Shown here: piece after piece, positions 53,350 to 61,782 of the stretch
Numbering within the stretch: position 1 is the stretch's first letter
Layout: every line of letters starts with the position of its first letter
Assembly (NCBI RefSeq): GCF_029717145.1
Contig: NZ_CP099222.1
Coordinates: forward strand, 2,790,001-2,854,000
Direction: 5' to 3'
DNA length: 64,000 nt
From: Citrobacter freundii
Lineage (GTDB): Bacteria; Pseudomonadota; Gammaproteobacteria; Enterobacterales; Enterobacteriaceae
Notes under the pieces: model-generated
The model's input: the letters and a program-made list of their open reading frames with translations, nothing else
What the model was told of the DNA's origin: nothing
Databases searched by the model: none
Position numbers and translations under genes: made by a program

Positions 53350-54760
53350 GCAGACTCTCTTTCTCACGCAGCGCGACGGCCTGTTTGATTTTTGGCTCCA
53401 GCAGTCGGGCTACCGCCGCAAATGCCGGGACCACCACCGAATTGCCGAACTGGCGATAGGCCTGGGTATCAGACACCGGAATACGGAACTGATAACCCTG
53501 AGGCGACTCAAATCCCATCAGGCGCGCGCACTCTCGAGGTGTAAGTCTACGTGGTCGGTGCAACTGGTTGTGCGGATCGTCAAAATCCTGTTCACCCAGC
53601 GCCATATCCCAGCCACGGTCGATTAATATTTCTGCCCCGTCCTTGTAATAGCGCGCAGATAACGTGCGCGTTACGCTGTGCGGATTGCCAGGATATACCA
53701 TGCCGTAGCCAAAGCCGTTCCCCCGCGCCTGATGCTTTTTCGCGTAGCGATATAAATATTTCCACAACACCGGCGTCAGGATGTATTTCACGTCAACGGT
53801 CGGTTCAAGCAGCTCGGCCAGCGTAATACGCCGCTGCGGGTAGCGGGTGACAATATCCCGTAGCGTAAAGTCATTTTTCAGATTCAGATCGCGTCGAAAG
53901 CCCACGAGGACAATACGTTCGCGATGCTGCGGTAAAAAGTGTTTTCCATCGATAATTTTAGGATCGTCCGGCCCGTTTTCCGCCGCATCCGCCACGTCAT
54001 ACCCTAACTCATCCAGCGTTTGCATAATGATGCGAAACGTTTTCCCCTGGTCATGGCTCTTCAGGTTTTTGACGTTTTCCAGCACAAAGATTGCCGGACG
54101 GCGGGCATCAATGATTCTGACCACGTCGAAAAATAGCGTACCTTGCGTATCACAGGCAAAACCGTGCGCGCGACCTAAGGCATTTTTCTTGGAGACGCCT
54201 GCCAGCGAAAACGGCTGACAGGGAAAGCCGGCCAGCAGCACATCATGCTGAGGGACATGCTGGCGGATATGTTCAGCCGCCTCCTCATCGCTCACCCCGG
54301 CACGATGGCTTAACGTAATATCGCGAATATCTTCATTAAAATGGTGCTGGTCAGGATCGCAATAGTAATTCGCTTTGTAAGTACGCACCGCATGCTTGTT
54401 CCACTCGCTGGTAAACACGCACTGTCCACCGATCGCTTCGAAGCCGCGGCGAATACCGCCAATTCCGGCGAAAAGATCGATAAAACGAAAAGCATACTGC
54501 GGATGATGCACCGGCGGTGTCGGTAGCAAGGTCTTCAGGTGGGAATATTCACGATCGCTCAGGCGGTGCCATGTCTCGTTCGCAACCACACGTTTAAAGA
54601 TGGCCGGGCTCCAGTGATGCTCACCGACGCCATTAAGGTGAGCCACCAGCGTTTTCACGTCGTAAATCTCAAGCAGCTTAGCCAACATCACCTGCACGGC
54701 GATCCCGGTATCCTCTGTCATCAGGTTTATGGTGCCTGTTACTGAAAAATTTTCCTGCAT
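53330..54760 (-). CDS. dcm: DNA-cytosine methyltransferase Dcm
   Basis: This 476-residue C5 methyltransferase modifies the inner C of CCWGG. Motif I FAGIGG is at 97-102, catalytic Cys181 in GFPCQPF, ENV at 228-230, and RER later. It is four residues longer than K-12 Dcm. Cotranscribed and overlapping with vsr. Confidence 0.97.
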   Translation of the reverse strand: MQENFSVTGTINLMTEDTGIAVQVMLAKLLEIYDVKTLVAHLNGVGEHHWSPAIFKRVVANETWHRLSDREYSHLKTLLPTPPVHHPQYAFRFIDLFAGIGGIRRGFEAIGGQCVFTSEWNKHAVRTYKANYYCDPDQHHFNEDIRDITLSHRAGVSDEEAAEHIRQHVPQHDVLLAGFPCQPFSLAGVSKKNALGRAHGFACDTQGTLFFDVVRIIDARRPAIFVLENVKNLKSHDQGKTFRIIMQTLDELGYDVADAAENGPDDPKIIDGKHFLPQHRERIVLVGFRRDLNLKNDFTLRDIVTRYPQRRITLAELLEPTVDVKYILTPVLWKYLYRYAKKHQARGNGFGYGMVYPGNPHSVTRTLSARYYKDGAEILIDRGWDMALGEQDFDDPHNQLHRPRRLTPRECARLMGFESPQGYQFRIPVSDTQAYRQFGNSVVVPAFAAVARLLEPKIKQAVALREKESLHGRRSR

Positions 54761-54833
54761 ACATTTAACCGGCCGAAATGGATTAGCGACAGGTTAACAT
54801 AAAACAGAGGTGTTTACGTTTCAGCTGTGCAGG

Positions 54834-55529
54834 CTACCGATGCGCCTTAAAGGGCTGAATCGCGGTGAGATCCAGCTCCTCATACTCCCCTTTTAACTCG
54901 GCGCTTAATTTCGCCATATAGGTCAGCAAAAAATCAGCGTTATGCTGCGCTAAATACCGTCCCTGCGCCGTTTGCATCGTCAGCGGCAGTTGCAATAATT
55001 TGGTCTGGAAATGATCGAGTGCATACTGCTTGTCGTTGAGCTCGCGCCGTTGTGCAAAAGGGTCTTCCGCATCAAACAGGGCCACCCCCAGCGCGCCAGA
55101 AACCGCAAATACGCGAGCTAAGCCAATGGCCCCCAACGCCTCAAGTCTGTCAGCATCCTGAACAATTTTGGCCTCGATCGTGGTTGGCGAAATTTTTGCG
55201 CTAAAACTGTGTGCTTCAATGGCATGACTTACCGCCGGCAGCCGGTCTTCTGGAAATGTGGGGAAAAACTGCGTCAATACGCGGCAGGTTTCCTGCGCCG
55301 CCAGTACCGACGAGCGATGTCGGTCAGGATGGTTTTTCGGCAAGCTGATAAGGTCATGAAAATAACAGGCTGTCAGCACCACCAGCCAGTCGATGGTTGC
55401 ATCAGCACCCAACTGTTGTGACGTCATCCACACACGACGAAAATGAAAGATGTCATGGGCCGCATCCTGCCCGAGGTGATTTTCACGTAACCATGCTTCA
55501 AATTGCGACTGCCAGTACTGTAAATCCAT
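54834..55529 (-). CDS. yedJ: HD-domain phosphohydrolase YedJ
   Basis: This 231-residue protein has an HD metal-dependent phosphohydrolase domain: [12 protein letters not shown] near residue 25, ACYFHDLI with His58-Asp59, and a late [12 protein letters not shown]. It matches E. coli YedJ; substrate is unknown. The start at 55529 (MDLQYWQ) is by similarity; the frame extends nine codons further. Confidence 0.93.
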   Translation of the reverse strand: MDLQYWQSQFEAWLRENHLGQDAAHDIFHFRRVWMTSQQLGADATIDWLVVLTACYFHDLISLPKNHPDRHRSSVLAAQETCRVLTQFFPTFPEDRLPAVSHAIEAHSFSAKISPTTIEAKIVQDADRLEALGAIGLARVFAVSGALGVALFDAEDPFAQRRELNDKQYALDHFQTKLLQLPLTMQTAQGRYLAQHNADFLLTYMAKLSAELKGEYEELDLTAIQPFKAHR

Positions 55530-55928
55530 GCTATTCCTCACGAGCGCTACGGCCATATATACACCGCATAAATTAACCCACCTATTTTATAACATCAAAT
55601 GATTAATCATTATGGGCCAGGGCCAGAATCTACAAATTATAAATACAATCAACATAAACATACTAAATTTATATAAAATAAAAATTCAATATAATCAACA
55701 TCAAACTCATAACCTAATGATAAATAAATCATTTACATGGTAAATGTGAAACACGTAAACATATTAAATAAATAACAAAAATCCAAACAGAAATATTTTG
55801 AAATCTTTTAAATATATTTGTTACACGTTATATTTTAAAATAAATGAACTTCATAGAATAGTATCAAAACGTAGTCTTTTGGATAGAACTACATATTCAC
55901 ATCAATTATTATCATAAGGGAATACATA
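55530..55928 (+). promoter_or_regulatory. AT-rich porin promoter region
   Basis: This gap of about 400 bp between yedJ and the porin is extremely AT-rich, as expected for H-NS-silenced control. TTTACATGG followed by GTGAAACACG and GTAAACAT (about 55732-55762) resembles tandem OmpR-box halves. No small RNA terminator is evident. AAGGG precedes the porin start. Confidence 0.5.
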
Positions 55929-57128
55929 ATGAAAAGAAAAGCTCTGGCACTTCTTCTCCCGGCATTATTAGCTGCAGGCGCAGCAAATGCGGCAGAAATC
56001 TATAATAAAGATGGCAACAAACTGGATCTGTACGGCAAAGTCGATGGCCTGCGTTATTTTTCTGATGACGCTGGCAGCGACGGCGATCAGACCTATGCGC
56101 GTCTGGGCTTTAAAGGCGAAACCCAGATTAACGATATGCTCACCGGCTACGGTCAGTGGGAATATCAGGTTATGGCCAACAATGCTGAAGGCGAAGGCGC
56201 AAACTCCTGGACTCGTCTGGGCTTTGCCGGCTTAGGCTTTGGTGAAAACGGTACCTTCGACTACGGCCGTAATTACGGCGTGGTCTACGACGTAGAAGCC
56301 TGGACCGATATGCTGCCAGAATTTGGTGGCGATACCTACACTCAGACCGACGTATATATGACCGGCCGCACCAACGGCGTGGCAACCTACCGTAACAAAG
56401 GTTTCTTTGGTCAGGTAGAAGGTCTGAACTTTGCTCTGCAGTATCAAGGTAACAACGAAAGCGCGGGCTCCGGCGAAGGTACCGGCAATGGTGAGAACCG
56501 TAAATTGGCGCGTGAAAATGGCGACGGTTTCGGTATGTCCACCTCTTACGATTTCGACTTCGGTTTAAGCCTGGGTGCTGCATATTCCAGTTCCGATCGT
56601 ACTGACAACCAGGTTGCACGTGGCCGTGGCGACAGTAGTCATGCCAATAGCTATGCTGGCGGTGAAACCGCTGATGCGTGGACCATCGGTGCAAAATATG
56701 ACGCTAATAACATTTACCTAGCGGCCATGTATGCTGAAACTCGCAATATGACTGCATATGGCAGCGGTTCTTATAAAAATGCTGCTGGCGATGATGTTGC
56801 TAAAGGCGGTATTGCTAACAAAACCCAGAACTTTGAAGTAACCGCTCAGTACCAGTTTGACTTCGGCCTGCGTCCTGCGGTTTCCTTCCTGCAATCTAAA
56901 GGTATTGACTTAGGCGGCTGGGATCACAATAGCAATGGCACCCCTCGTTACACCGACAAAGATCTGGTCAAATATGTTGATGTTGGCGTGACTTACTACT
57001 TCAACAAAAACATGTCCACCTATGTTGATTACAAAATCAACCTGCTGGACGAAGACGACAACTTCTATGAAAGCAATGGCATCGCCACCGATGACATCGT
57101 AGCTGTTGGTTTAGTCTACCAGTTCTAA
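55929..57128 (+). CDS. OmpC-family outer-membrane porin (OmpS1/YedS type)
   Basis: This 399-residue general porin has a signal peptide cleaved after residue 21 ([22 protein letters not shown]). It contains the eyelet signature [15 protein letters not shown] near residue 130 and ends in VGLVYQF with the C-terminal Phe required for BAM assembly. Position next to yedJ matches Salmonella ompS and the K-12 yedS pseudogene. Here the gene is intact. It probably makes a quiescent, OmpR- and H-NS-controlled porin. Confidence 0.88.
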   Translation: MKRKALALLLPALLAAGAANAAEIYNKDGNKLDLYGKVDGLRYFSDDAGSDGDQTYARLGFKGETQINDMLTGYGQWEYQVMANNAEGEGANSWTRLGFAGLGFGENGTFDYGRNYGVVYDVEAWTDMLPEFGGDTYTQTDVYMTGRTNGVATYRNKGFFGQVEGLNFALQYQGNNESAGSGEGTGNGENRKLARENGDGFGMSTSYDFDFGLSLGAAYSSSDRTDNQVARGRGDSSHANSYAGGETADAWTIGAKYDANNIYLAAMYAETRNMTAYGSGSYKNAAGDDVAKGGIANKTQNFEVTAQYQFDFGLRPAVSFLQSKGIDLGGWDHNSNGTPRYTDKDLVKYVDVGVTYYFNKNMSTYVDYKINLLDEDDNFYESNGIATDDIVAVGLVYQF

Positions 57129-57147
57129 TACCGCTCAATACGCAGCA

Positions 57148-57175
57148 AGCCCGCTTCATATGAAGCGGGCTTTTT
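57148..57175 (+). terminator. Porin terminator
   Basis: AGCCCGCTTCA pairs with TGAAGCGGGCT and is followed by TTTTTG, a strong intrinsic terminator 19 nt after the porin stop. Confidence 0.9.
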
Positions 57176-57298
57176 GTTTATACGAAGCGTATTTTCGCGC
57201 CTGGCAGGCAATACAGCGACAAACTTGTGAGGATATTCAAAGAAAAAAACATCGGTGAGAACTGTCGTTGAAAGCAAGGCCTGCAAGTGCTTGAATAG

Positions 57299-57360
57299 TG
57301 GCGGAGAGAGGGGGATTTGAACCCCCGGTAGAGTTGCCCCTACTCCGGTTTTCGAGACCG
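57299..57360 (-). pseudogene. 3' fragment of tRNA-Ser(CGA), attachment-site remnant
   Basis: Sixty-two nucleotides match the 3' part of serU tRNA: the anticodon stem-loop with CGA (GGTCTCGAAAACC), the variable arm, the T-arm GGTTCAAATCC and the CCA end. The 5' third is replaced by unrelated AT-rich DNA at 57361. Such a piece is what a site-specific element leaves at one end after integrating into a tRNA gene. The intact serU should lie beyond the right edge. Confidence 0.85.
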
Positions 57361-57501
57361 ATTTCATTGGTAATATTTTCAATAACTTAACTTTTCTTGC
57401 TGGTATATCCACAATATTTCCACTTCATAAAATTCAACTAGTTACGCGTTTATCCATACTTAATATACCAACACTTTCTGAGCTAAAACCTATACTTCAA
57501 A
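57361..57501. other. AT-rich segment between att site and IS1
   Basis: This AT-rich DNA of 141 bp holds no gene. It is the remnant of the island end next to its attachment site, where an integrase gene would normally begin; none is found. Confidence 0.5.
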
Positions 57502-57516
57502 GGTAATGACTCCAAC

Positions 57517-58020
57517 TTATTGATAGTGTTTTATGTTCAGATAATGCCCGATGACTTTGTCATGCAGCTCCACCGATTTTGAGAACGACAGCGACTTCCG
57601 TCCCAGCCGTGCCAGGTGCTGCCTCAGATTCAGGTTATGCCGCTCAATTCGCTGCGTATATCGCTTGCTGATTACGTGCAGCTTTCCCTTCAGGCGGGAT
57701 TCATACAGCGGCCAGCCATCCGTCATCCATATCACCACGTCAAAGGGTGACAGCAGGCTCATAAGACGCCCCAGCGTCGCCATAGTGCGTTCACCGAATA
57801 CGTGCGCAACAACCGTCTTCCGGAGCCTGTCATACGCGTAAAACAGCCAGCGCTGGCGCGATTTAGCCCCGACATAGCCCCACTGTTCGTCCATTTCCGC
57901 GCAGACGATGACGTCACTGCCCGGCTGTATGCGCGAGGTTACCGACTGCGGCCTGAGTTTTTTAAGTGACGTAAAATCGTGTTGAGGCCAACGCCCATAA
58001 TGCGGGCGGTTGCCCGGCAT
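57517..58020 (-). CDS. insB: IS1 InsB' transposase domain (copy 2)
   Basis: This 167-codon catalytic frame has the same protein sequence as copy 1. It is expressed by -1 frameshift from insA. No disabling change is visible. Confidence 0.92.
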
Positions 58021-58214
58021 CCAACGCCATTCATGGCCATATCAATGATTTTCTGGTGCGTACCGGGTTGAGAAGCGGTGTAAGTGAACTGCAGTTGCCA
58101 TGTTTTACGGCAGTGAGAGCAGAGATAGCGCTGATGTCCGGCGGTGCTTTTGCCGTTACGCACCACCCCGTCAGTAGCTGAACAGGAGGGACAGCTGATA
58201 GAAACAGAAGCCAC
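57939..58214 (-). CDS. insA: IS1 protein InsA (copy 2)
   Basis: This 91-residue InsA is identical to that of copy 1, with GTG start and Cys-pair zinc-finger-like N-terminus. Confidence 0.92.
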
Positions 58215-58406
58215 AGGAGCACCTCAAAAACACCATCATACACTAAATCAGTAAGTTGGCAGCATCACCCGAACGTTGCAGGGAATAATACTAAAAATAT
58301 TGATGTCTACGTTTAGCAGCTACCCCCAACCATTTTTCCTTTGAGTTAAAAACGAAAAAGCACTGGAGCGTTGTGAGAACTTGTTTTCAAGTTAACGATT
58401 CAGCAC

Positions 58407-58464
58407 GGCGATATGACAGGGGTACTGGTGTAATACACCTCGCGAATACCCCTGTCGTATCGCC
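58407..58464. repeat. Long inverted repeat with nested hairpin
   Basis: GGCGATATGACAGGGGTA (58407-58424) and TACCCCTGTCGTATCGCC (58447-58464) pair over 18 bp with one T/C difference that still allows G:U pairing. The 22-nt loop contains its own hairpin GGTGT-AAT-ACACC. Such a structure could be an RNA element or a protein-binding cruciform. Confidence 0.8.
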
Positions 58465-58473
58465 GGAAAGCAA

Positions 58474-58495
58474 AAACCCCGCGCTGGCGGGGTTC
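58474..58495 (-). terminator. Intrinsic terminator in prophage remnant
   Basis: AACCCCGC and GCGGGGTT arms with a CAGC-type loop are followed on the minus strand by TTTTTGC. It lies 130 nt downstream of the DUF1133-like gene. Confidence 0.8.
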
Positions 58496-58627
58496 TCGTT
58501 ATATTCAAATTGTTCGCTTTTCGTCGCTGCCATCGTGGCGCAGCTCTGCCAAGCATGAATGGATTATCTAACTTTCTGGGTAGTTTTCAATACCAGACAC
58601 AAAAAACAGCACAAAAAAGCAAAAATA

Positions 58628-59233
58628 TTATTCCTTGCTTTCCAAAAGTGCTTTCGCTGACAAGAACACCTTTGCTCTGAAAATCTGTAAACACCACTTC
58701 ACTCGCTCTCTGGCCTTTTCTTGTGTCAGCCATGGCGCAATCGCCTGTAGTTCCCGGGTTATGTCTGAGACTTTTTTTCGGGTGGTGTAATACTGAAGAC
58801 CAACAACATAAACCGGATCGTTTATATCCAGCGCCTGCAGTACGCATTGCTCAACAAAATCGACATCGTCACTATGCAGGGCCTCGTCAATTACACTGGC
58901 GGGTGACTGGGGCCAGAGAATGCTGTGTGCCCTGTTCATTGCCTGCTGTCCACGGAATCCCTCTTCTCTCGCCTGATTTAACGCAACGGTGAATCGCTCG
59001 AGTGCCTTATCTGACCAGTTCCGTCCCTTAAGCACATTCCAACACGCATGTCCTCGCGGCAAACGAGGAGCAGTTTTTCCTCCCACACCTTCCCCCCAGG
59101 TAGTGAGCAGGGATTTAATCCATCCGGACTGGATCCCCGTCAGGAGGATACATTTACCGAGCCAACTTTTACGCGGCGCAGATGCTGCTTTACCAAGTGC
59201 TTCAAAATGATTGCGGCGTTGACGTGGTGTCAT
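58628..59233 (-). CDS. Prophage DUF1133-like protein
   Basis: This 201-residue protein resembles the DUF1133 family of lambdoid prophages, found where antiterminator Q usually sits (MTPRQRRNHFEALGKAASAP at start; DPVYVVGLQYYTTRKKVSDITRELQAIAPWL near 150). The start at 59233 has AAGGAG nine bases upstream. A role in late gene control is suggested only by position. It lies 13 nt after the DUF968 gene. Family assignment is from memory. Confidence 0.65.
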   Translation of the reverse strand: MTPRQRRNHFEALGKAASAPRKSWLGKCILLTGIQSGWIKSLLTTWGEGVGGKTAPRLPRGHACWNVLKGRNWSDKALERFTVALNQAREEGFRGQQAMNRAHSILWPQSPASVIDEALHSDDVDFVEQCVLQALDINDPVYVVGLQYYTTRKKVSDITRELQAIAPWLTQEKARERVKWCLQIFRAKVFLSAKALLESKE

Positions 59234-59246
59234 CCTGTTTTTCTCC

Positions 59247-60287
59247 TTACGCCAGAACACCGAGCCCGTAAGCCCGGTCCAGCACTCTGATAATCATTAC
59301 CGGCTGAGGTACATGCTTTCGCTCAAACTTCACCGGGTCGTTATGTAGTTCTGTATGGCACTGACGACACAAAGGGATCGCGAAAATATCATGCGCCTTC
59401 GTTGCCATACCTCCCTGCCCCCAGCCAATTAAATGGTGTGGGTCATCGGATGGTTTGCCGCAGCATTCGCAGGGCTGTGTTTTAATCCATTCCAGATATC
59501 GGGGGGCCGTCCAACGGATACGCTTTGGACGTTTCATATAGGTTTGCGGGGACTCAGGGTCGACCAGAACACCAACTACAGGCTTAACCTCAGGCACCTG
59601 CGCTGGTGGCATGTTCACGGTTACTGTGCTGGCTTTGGCTGTAATGATGCTGGTGGCGGTTACACCCGGCTCGACGTCGCATTCATGCATGACTGACTGA
59701 TGATCTTCCGAAGGAATACGAAGCGCCCGACTGGCTACTGATTCGGGAATTGCGTCGGTAACCCCCATACGCACCGCCCACCAGCATAGCTCCGCCAGCG
59801 ACAGTTCTCTGGAAGGATCCTGATTCAGTGCCACCATGATGCTGTTGATAATCCAGCTAATAACATTACATCTCGCCAGCTCTGCAAGTTGTTCGCTGTA
59901 ATGGTCACGCAAATGGTTATCACAATGTCCACACAGAAGAACCGATCCGGGTTCATGACGCAGAGTGGTTAACTCGTGATAATGGTAATCGCTGTGTGGC
60001 CACTGGCAGCAGCTACCGCCATAACGCAGAAGCCAGTAATCAAGGCCACTCAAACCACCAGCAACCTTAATAACTTTTTCATCCAGGAAGAACGGTCGCA
60101 GCGACTCGTCACACGCAAGCGGCTGGCGAACGTCAGGAACACGGCCAGCAGGCAACCGTTCCATACCTGCCGGCTGGCTTTCCACCAGCACACGTTCACA
60201 ACTGAATAATGACATCAGCTCACTGCCCGGCTTGAGCAGCACAATTCCAAGCTCACGCGCAACCACCGGCTTCAGCAGCGCCCTCAT
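59247..60287 (-). CDS. Prophage DUF968 protein with HNH-like zinc motif
   Basis: This 346-residue protein has an N-terminal region of unknown role and a C-terminal DUF968/HNH-like module at about 273-315: CECCGKPSDDPHHLIG, then CRQCHTELH. The paired CxxC motifs and DPHH suggest a metal-dependent nuclease. The start at 60287 overlaps the rusA stop (ATGA) and has GGGGAG upstream. Common in lambdoid replication/recombination regions. Confidence 0.8.
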   Translation of the reverse strand: MRALLKPVVARELGIVLLKPGSELMSLFSCERVLVESQPAGMERLPAGRVPDVRQPLACDESLRPFFLDEKVIKVAGGLSGLDYWLLRYGGSCCQWPHSDYHYHELTTLRHEPGSVLLCGHCDNHLRDHYSEQLAELARCNVISWIINSIMVALNQDPSRELSLAELCWWAVRMGVTDAIPESVASRALRIPSEDHQSVMHECDVEPGVTATSIITAKASTVTVNMPPAQVPEVKPVVGVLVDPESPQTYMKRPKRIRWTAPRYLEWIKTQPCECCGKPSDDPHHLIGWGQGGMATKAHDIFAIPLCRQCHTELHNDPVKFERKHVPQPVMIIRVLDRAYGLGVLA

Positions 60288-60643
60288 TCTGCAATCTCCC
60301 CGATAATTATTTGTCCCTTCTCTCCCCATAATTTTGTGACGCGTGAATCCCAGATGTGAGCGTCATCTTCGTAAATGGCATCCATCAGAGCTTTCATCAT
60401 GTTGTCAAAATCAGGTTTTGTCTGGTGTGGTTTACCGTTGAACTCAGTCCGTTTCTTATTGCTCCAACTCGCTGGCATAGGAAGAATGAAGGTGACATGC
60501 GAACCGCTTTCCGGCAGCTCAACACCCTGCAGATGAACTTCATCACAGAAAGCCCGGTAACGCAGAACCTCGGGGCGCTTTTTCCATTTGTCAGCGCGCG
60601 TCATTCTGGGCTTGCCCATTGGGGTGATATCGTAGACTTTCAC
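60284..60643 (-). CDS. rusA: RusA-family Holliday junction resolvase
   Basis: This 119-residue prophage endonuclease resolves branched DNA. The acidic motif TKPDFDNMMKALMDA (Asp78, Asp80) and a later DDAHIWD supply the metal ligands. A GTG start at 60643 is preferred: GGAGG lies five bases before it, while the GTG at 60649 abuts the ribosome site. Lies 2 nt after a 66-residue ORF. Confidence 0.88.
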   Translation of the reverse strand: MKVYDITPMGKPRMTRADKWKKRPEVLRYRAFCDEVHLQGVELPESGSHVTFILPMPASWSNKKRTEFNGKPHQTKPDFDNMMKALMDAIYEDDAHIWDSRVTKLWGEKGQIIIGEIAE

Positions 60644-60645
60644 AT

Positions 60646-60846
60646 TCACCTCCAGATCCGTTGTTGCCAGGTTCTGTCCTGGCGAGGAGGCTTAGATGCT
60701 TCTGGCAAGAACGCGCTGATCGTCCAGTGAATGAAGTCATTATCCAGACTACGCTCGGTCTTAATATGCTTTGCGCGATAGCGGGCTTCCAGTTCGTCAG
60801 CCTGGTCAGTGGTGAGTTGAGTATGTAGAAACCAGCTTTTCTTCAT
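60646..60846 (-). CDS. Small prophage protein, 66 residues
   Basis: This frame starts MKKSWFLHTQLTTDQADELEARY, with GAGG six bases upstream, and ends with Lys/Arg-rich residues. Similar short ORFs precede rusA in lambdoid phages as I recall; no activity is known. Overlaps the 29-codon ORF upstream by 4 nt (ATGA). Confidence 0.7.
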   Translation of the reverse strand: MKKSWFLHTQLTTDQADELEARYRAKHIKTERSLDNDFIHWTISAFLPEASKPPRQDRTWQQRIWR

Positions 60847-60932
60847 AACGCACCTCTGGATGCGGCAAAAAGAAAATCGCTGGCGTTGGTTAACGTCAGA
60901 ATGAGGGATTGCTTGAATTGATCTTGCGCCAT
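60843..60932 (-). CDS. Very small ORF, 29 residues, coupled to the next gene
   Basis: MAQDQFKQSLILTLTNASDF begins eight bases after AGGAGA and ends in ATGA overlap with the 66-residue gene. The ribosome site and coupling support translation. It may be a leader peptide. No homologue recognised. Confidence 0.45.
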   Translation of the reverse strand: MAQDQFKQSLILTLTNASDFLFAASRGAL

Positions 60933-60975
60933 GGGGCTTTTCTCCTGTGGCGCAGCAGGTATAGGTTGTTCAGGC

Positions 60976-61221
60976 CTAAGACGGGAGTGTAACAGATTTT
61001 TGGGTAACGCGATAACCAGCCCTTTCCAGCATCTGAGTAAACAACGTAGGTGTACCAATAATTTCATTATCCTGAAGAGGCATGAAAGACACCATGTTAC
61101 CGCGACGGTACATCAGGGTGCGCTCACACTCAGGAAATGATTGCAGCCTGGCAACGATAACTCCATCGTGACATCTTATGACTGCGTAGCCTTTTTTGGG
61201 CAATTCTGATTTTTCTTTCAC
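60976..61221 (-). CDS. Small prophage protein, 81 residues
   Basis: A GTG start is preceded by GGGGGAG at five bases. The product contains KGYAVIRCHDGVIVARLQSF and TLFTQMLERAGYRVTQK, with a mixed strand-helix pattern. Function unknown; gene order fits early lambdoid DNA. Confidence 0.6.
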   Translation of the reverse strand: MKEKSELPKKGYAVIRCHDGVIVARLQSFPECERTLMYRRGNMVSFMPLQDNEIIGTPTLFTQMLERAGYRVTQKSVTLPS

Positions 61222-61266
61222 TTAAACTCCCCCATGCAAACGGGATCAAAGTAACACCCAAAATAA

Positions 61267-61500
61267 TTAATAAAACCAGTCGTCAGCACTTTCCCAGGTT
61301 TCCTGGAGAATAGTCTCTATTTTCTTTTTATCTTCCTTGTCACCCCCAAACACACTTAAACCATCGGAGCCTGCACGTCGTATGCTCAGGCTGCAGTTCT
61401 CATAGTGGTTGCCCAACCTTTTAAGCAATTCTTTCTCCAGTGCCGGAACAGGTCCCTTTGGAAGATCTTTAGTACTATCAATGGTTAGTTCAACTATCAT
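61267..61500 (-). CDS. DinI-like SOS-regulated protein
   Basis: This 77-residue DinI family protein starts MIVELTIDSTKDLPKG (GAGGG five bases upstream; the frame extends four codons further) and ends with an acidic helix ETILQETWESADDWFY. DinI binds RecA filaments. A perfect LexA box lies 19 bp upstream, so DNA damage should induce it. Second DinI homologue in the window. Confidence 0.85.
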   Translation of the reverse strand: MIVELTIDSTKDLPKGPVPALEKELLKRLGNHYENCSLSIRRAGSDGLSVFGGDKEDKKKIETILQETWESADDWFY

Positions 61501-61518
61501 ATTAGCCCTCACTGCATG

Positions 61519-61538
61519 TACTGTATGTTTATACAGTA
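61519..61538 (-). promoter_or_regulatory. LexA (SOS) box
   Basis: TACTGTATGTTTATACAGTA is a perfect TACTG-N10-CAGTA SOS box (CTGT-N8-ACAG). It lies just ahead of the DinI-like gene. Confidence 0.93.
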
Positions 61539-61610
61539 CACCGATACTTTGAAATGATCAATGACTTAAGAGCACAAATTGTTAACCTTAGCCTATAGAT
61601 TTGATGAAAA

Positions 61611-61634
61611 AAAACCCGCCGAAGCGGGTTCATT
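61611..61634 (-). terminator. Terminator downstream of the permease gene
   Basis: AACCCGC and GCGGGTT arms read into T8 on the minus strand. It is the likely end of the permease transcript, 150 nt past its stop; the rest of the 61539-61782 gap holds no gene I can support. Confidence 0.75.
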
Positions 61635-61782
61635 TCTATAAGGACTTGTTGTTTTAACACCATTGCAAGTACGGAGCTATCAACGTCCTTAAATTTGGAT
61701 AACATTTTTGATTAGGAGTGATTTCACAACGTTCATATGCTCGCCCCCTGCAATCTTCACTGGTTCTGTCTAGCATACCCAA

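Larger units (their letters stand above)
57502..58269 (-). mobile_element. Insertion sequence IS1, intact copy 2
   Basis: This is a 768-bp IS1 in minus orientation with both terminal repeats. It differs from copy 1 by at least two synonymous changes in insB (opposite 57799 and about 57808). The nine bases on its two sides, TACTTCAAA and CGAACGTTG, are unrelated, so there is no target duplication; a deletion or other rearrangement next to it is implied. Confidence 0.96.
58270..58627. other. Gap downstream of prophage DUF1133-like gene
   Basis: This 358-bp gap has no gene. It holds a 16-bp IR (AACTTG-TTTT-CAAGTT, 58379-58394), a long IR with nested hairpin (58407-58464) and a minus-strand terminator (58474-58495), each listed separately where useful. 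The position just past a late-regulator-type prophage gene suggests regulatory DNA. Confidence 0.5.

Noticed and set aside
60843..61067. Long 74-codon form of the 29-codon prophage ORF
   Set aside because: The upstream part overlaps the 81-residue gene and the internal ATG at 60932 has the ribosome site.
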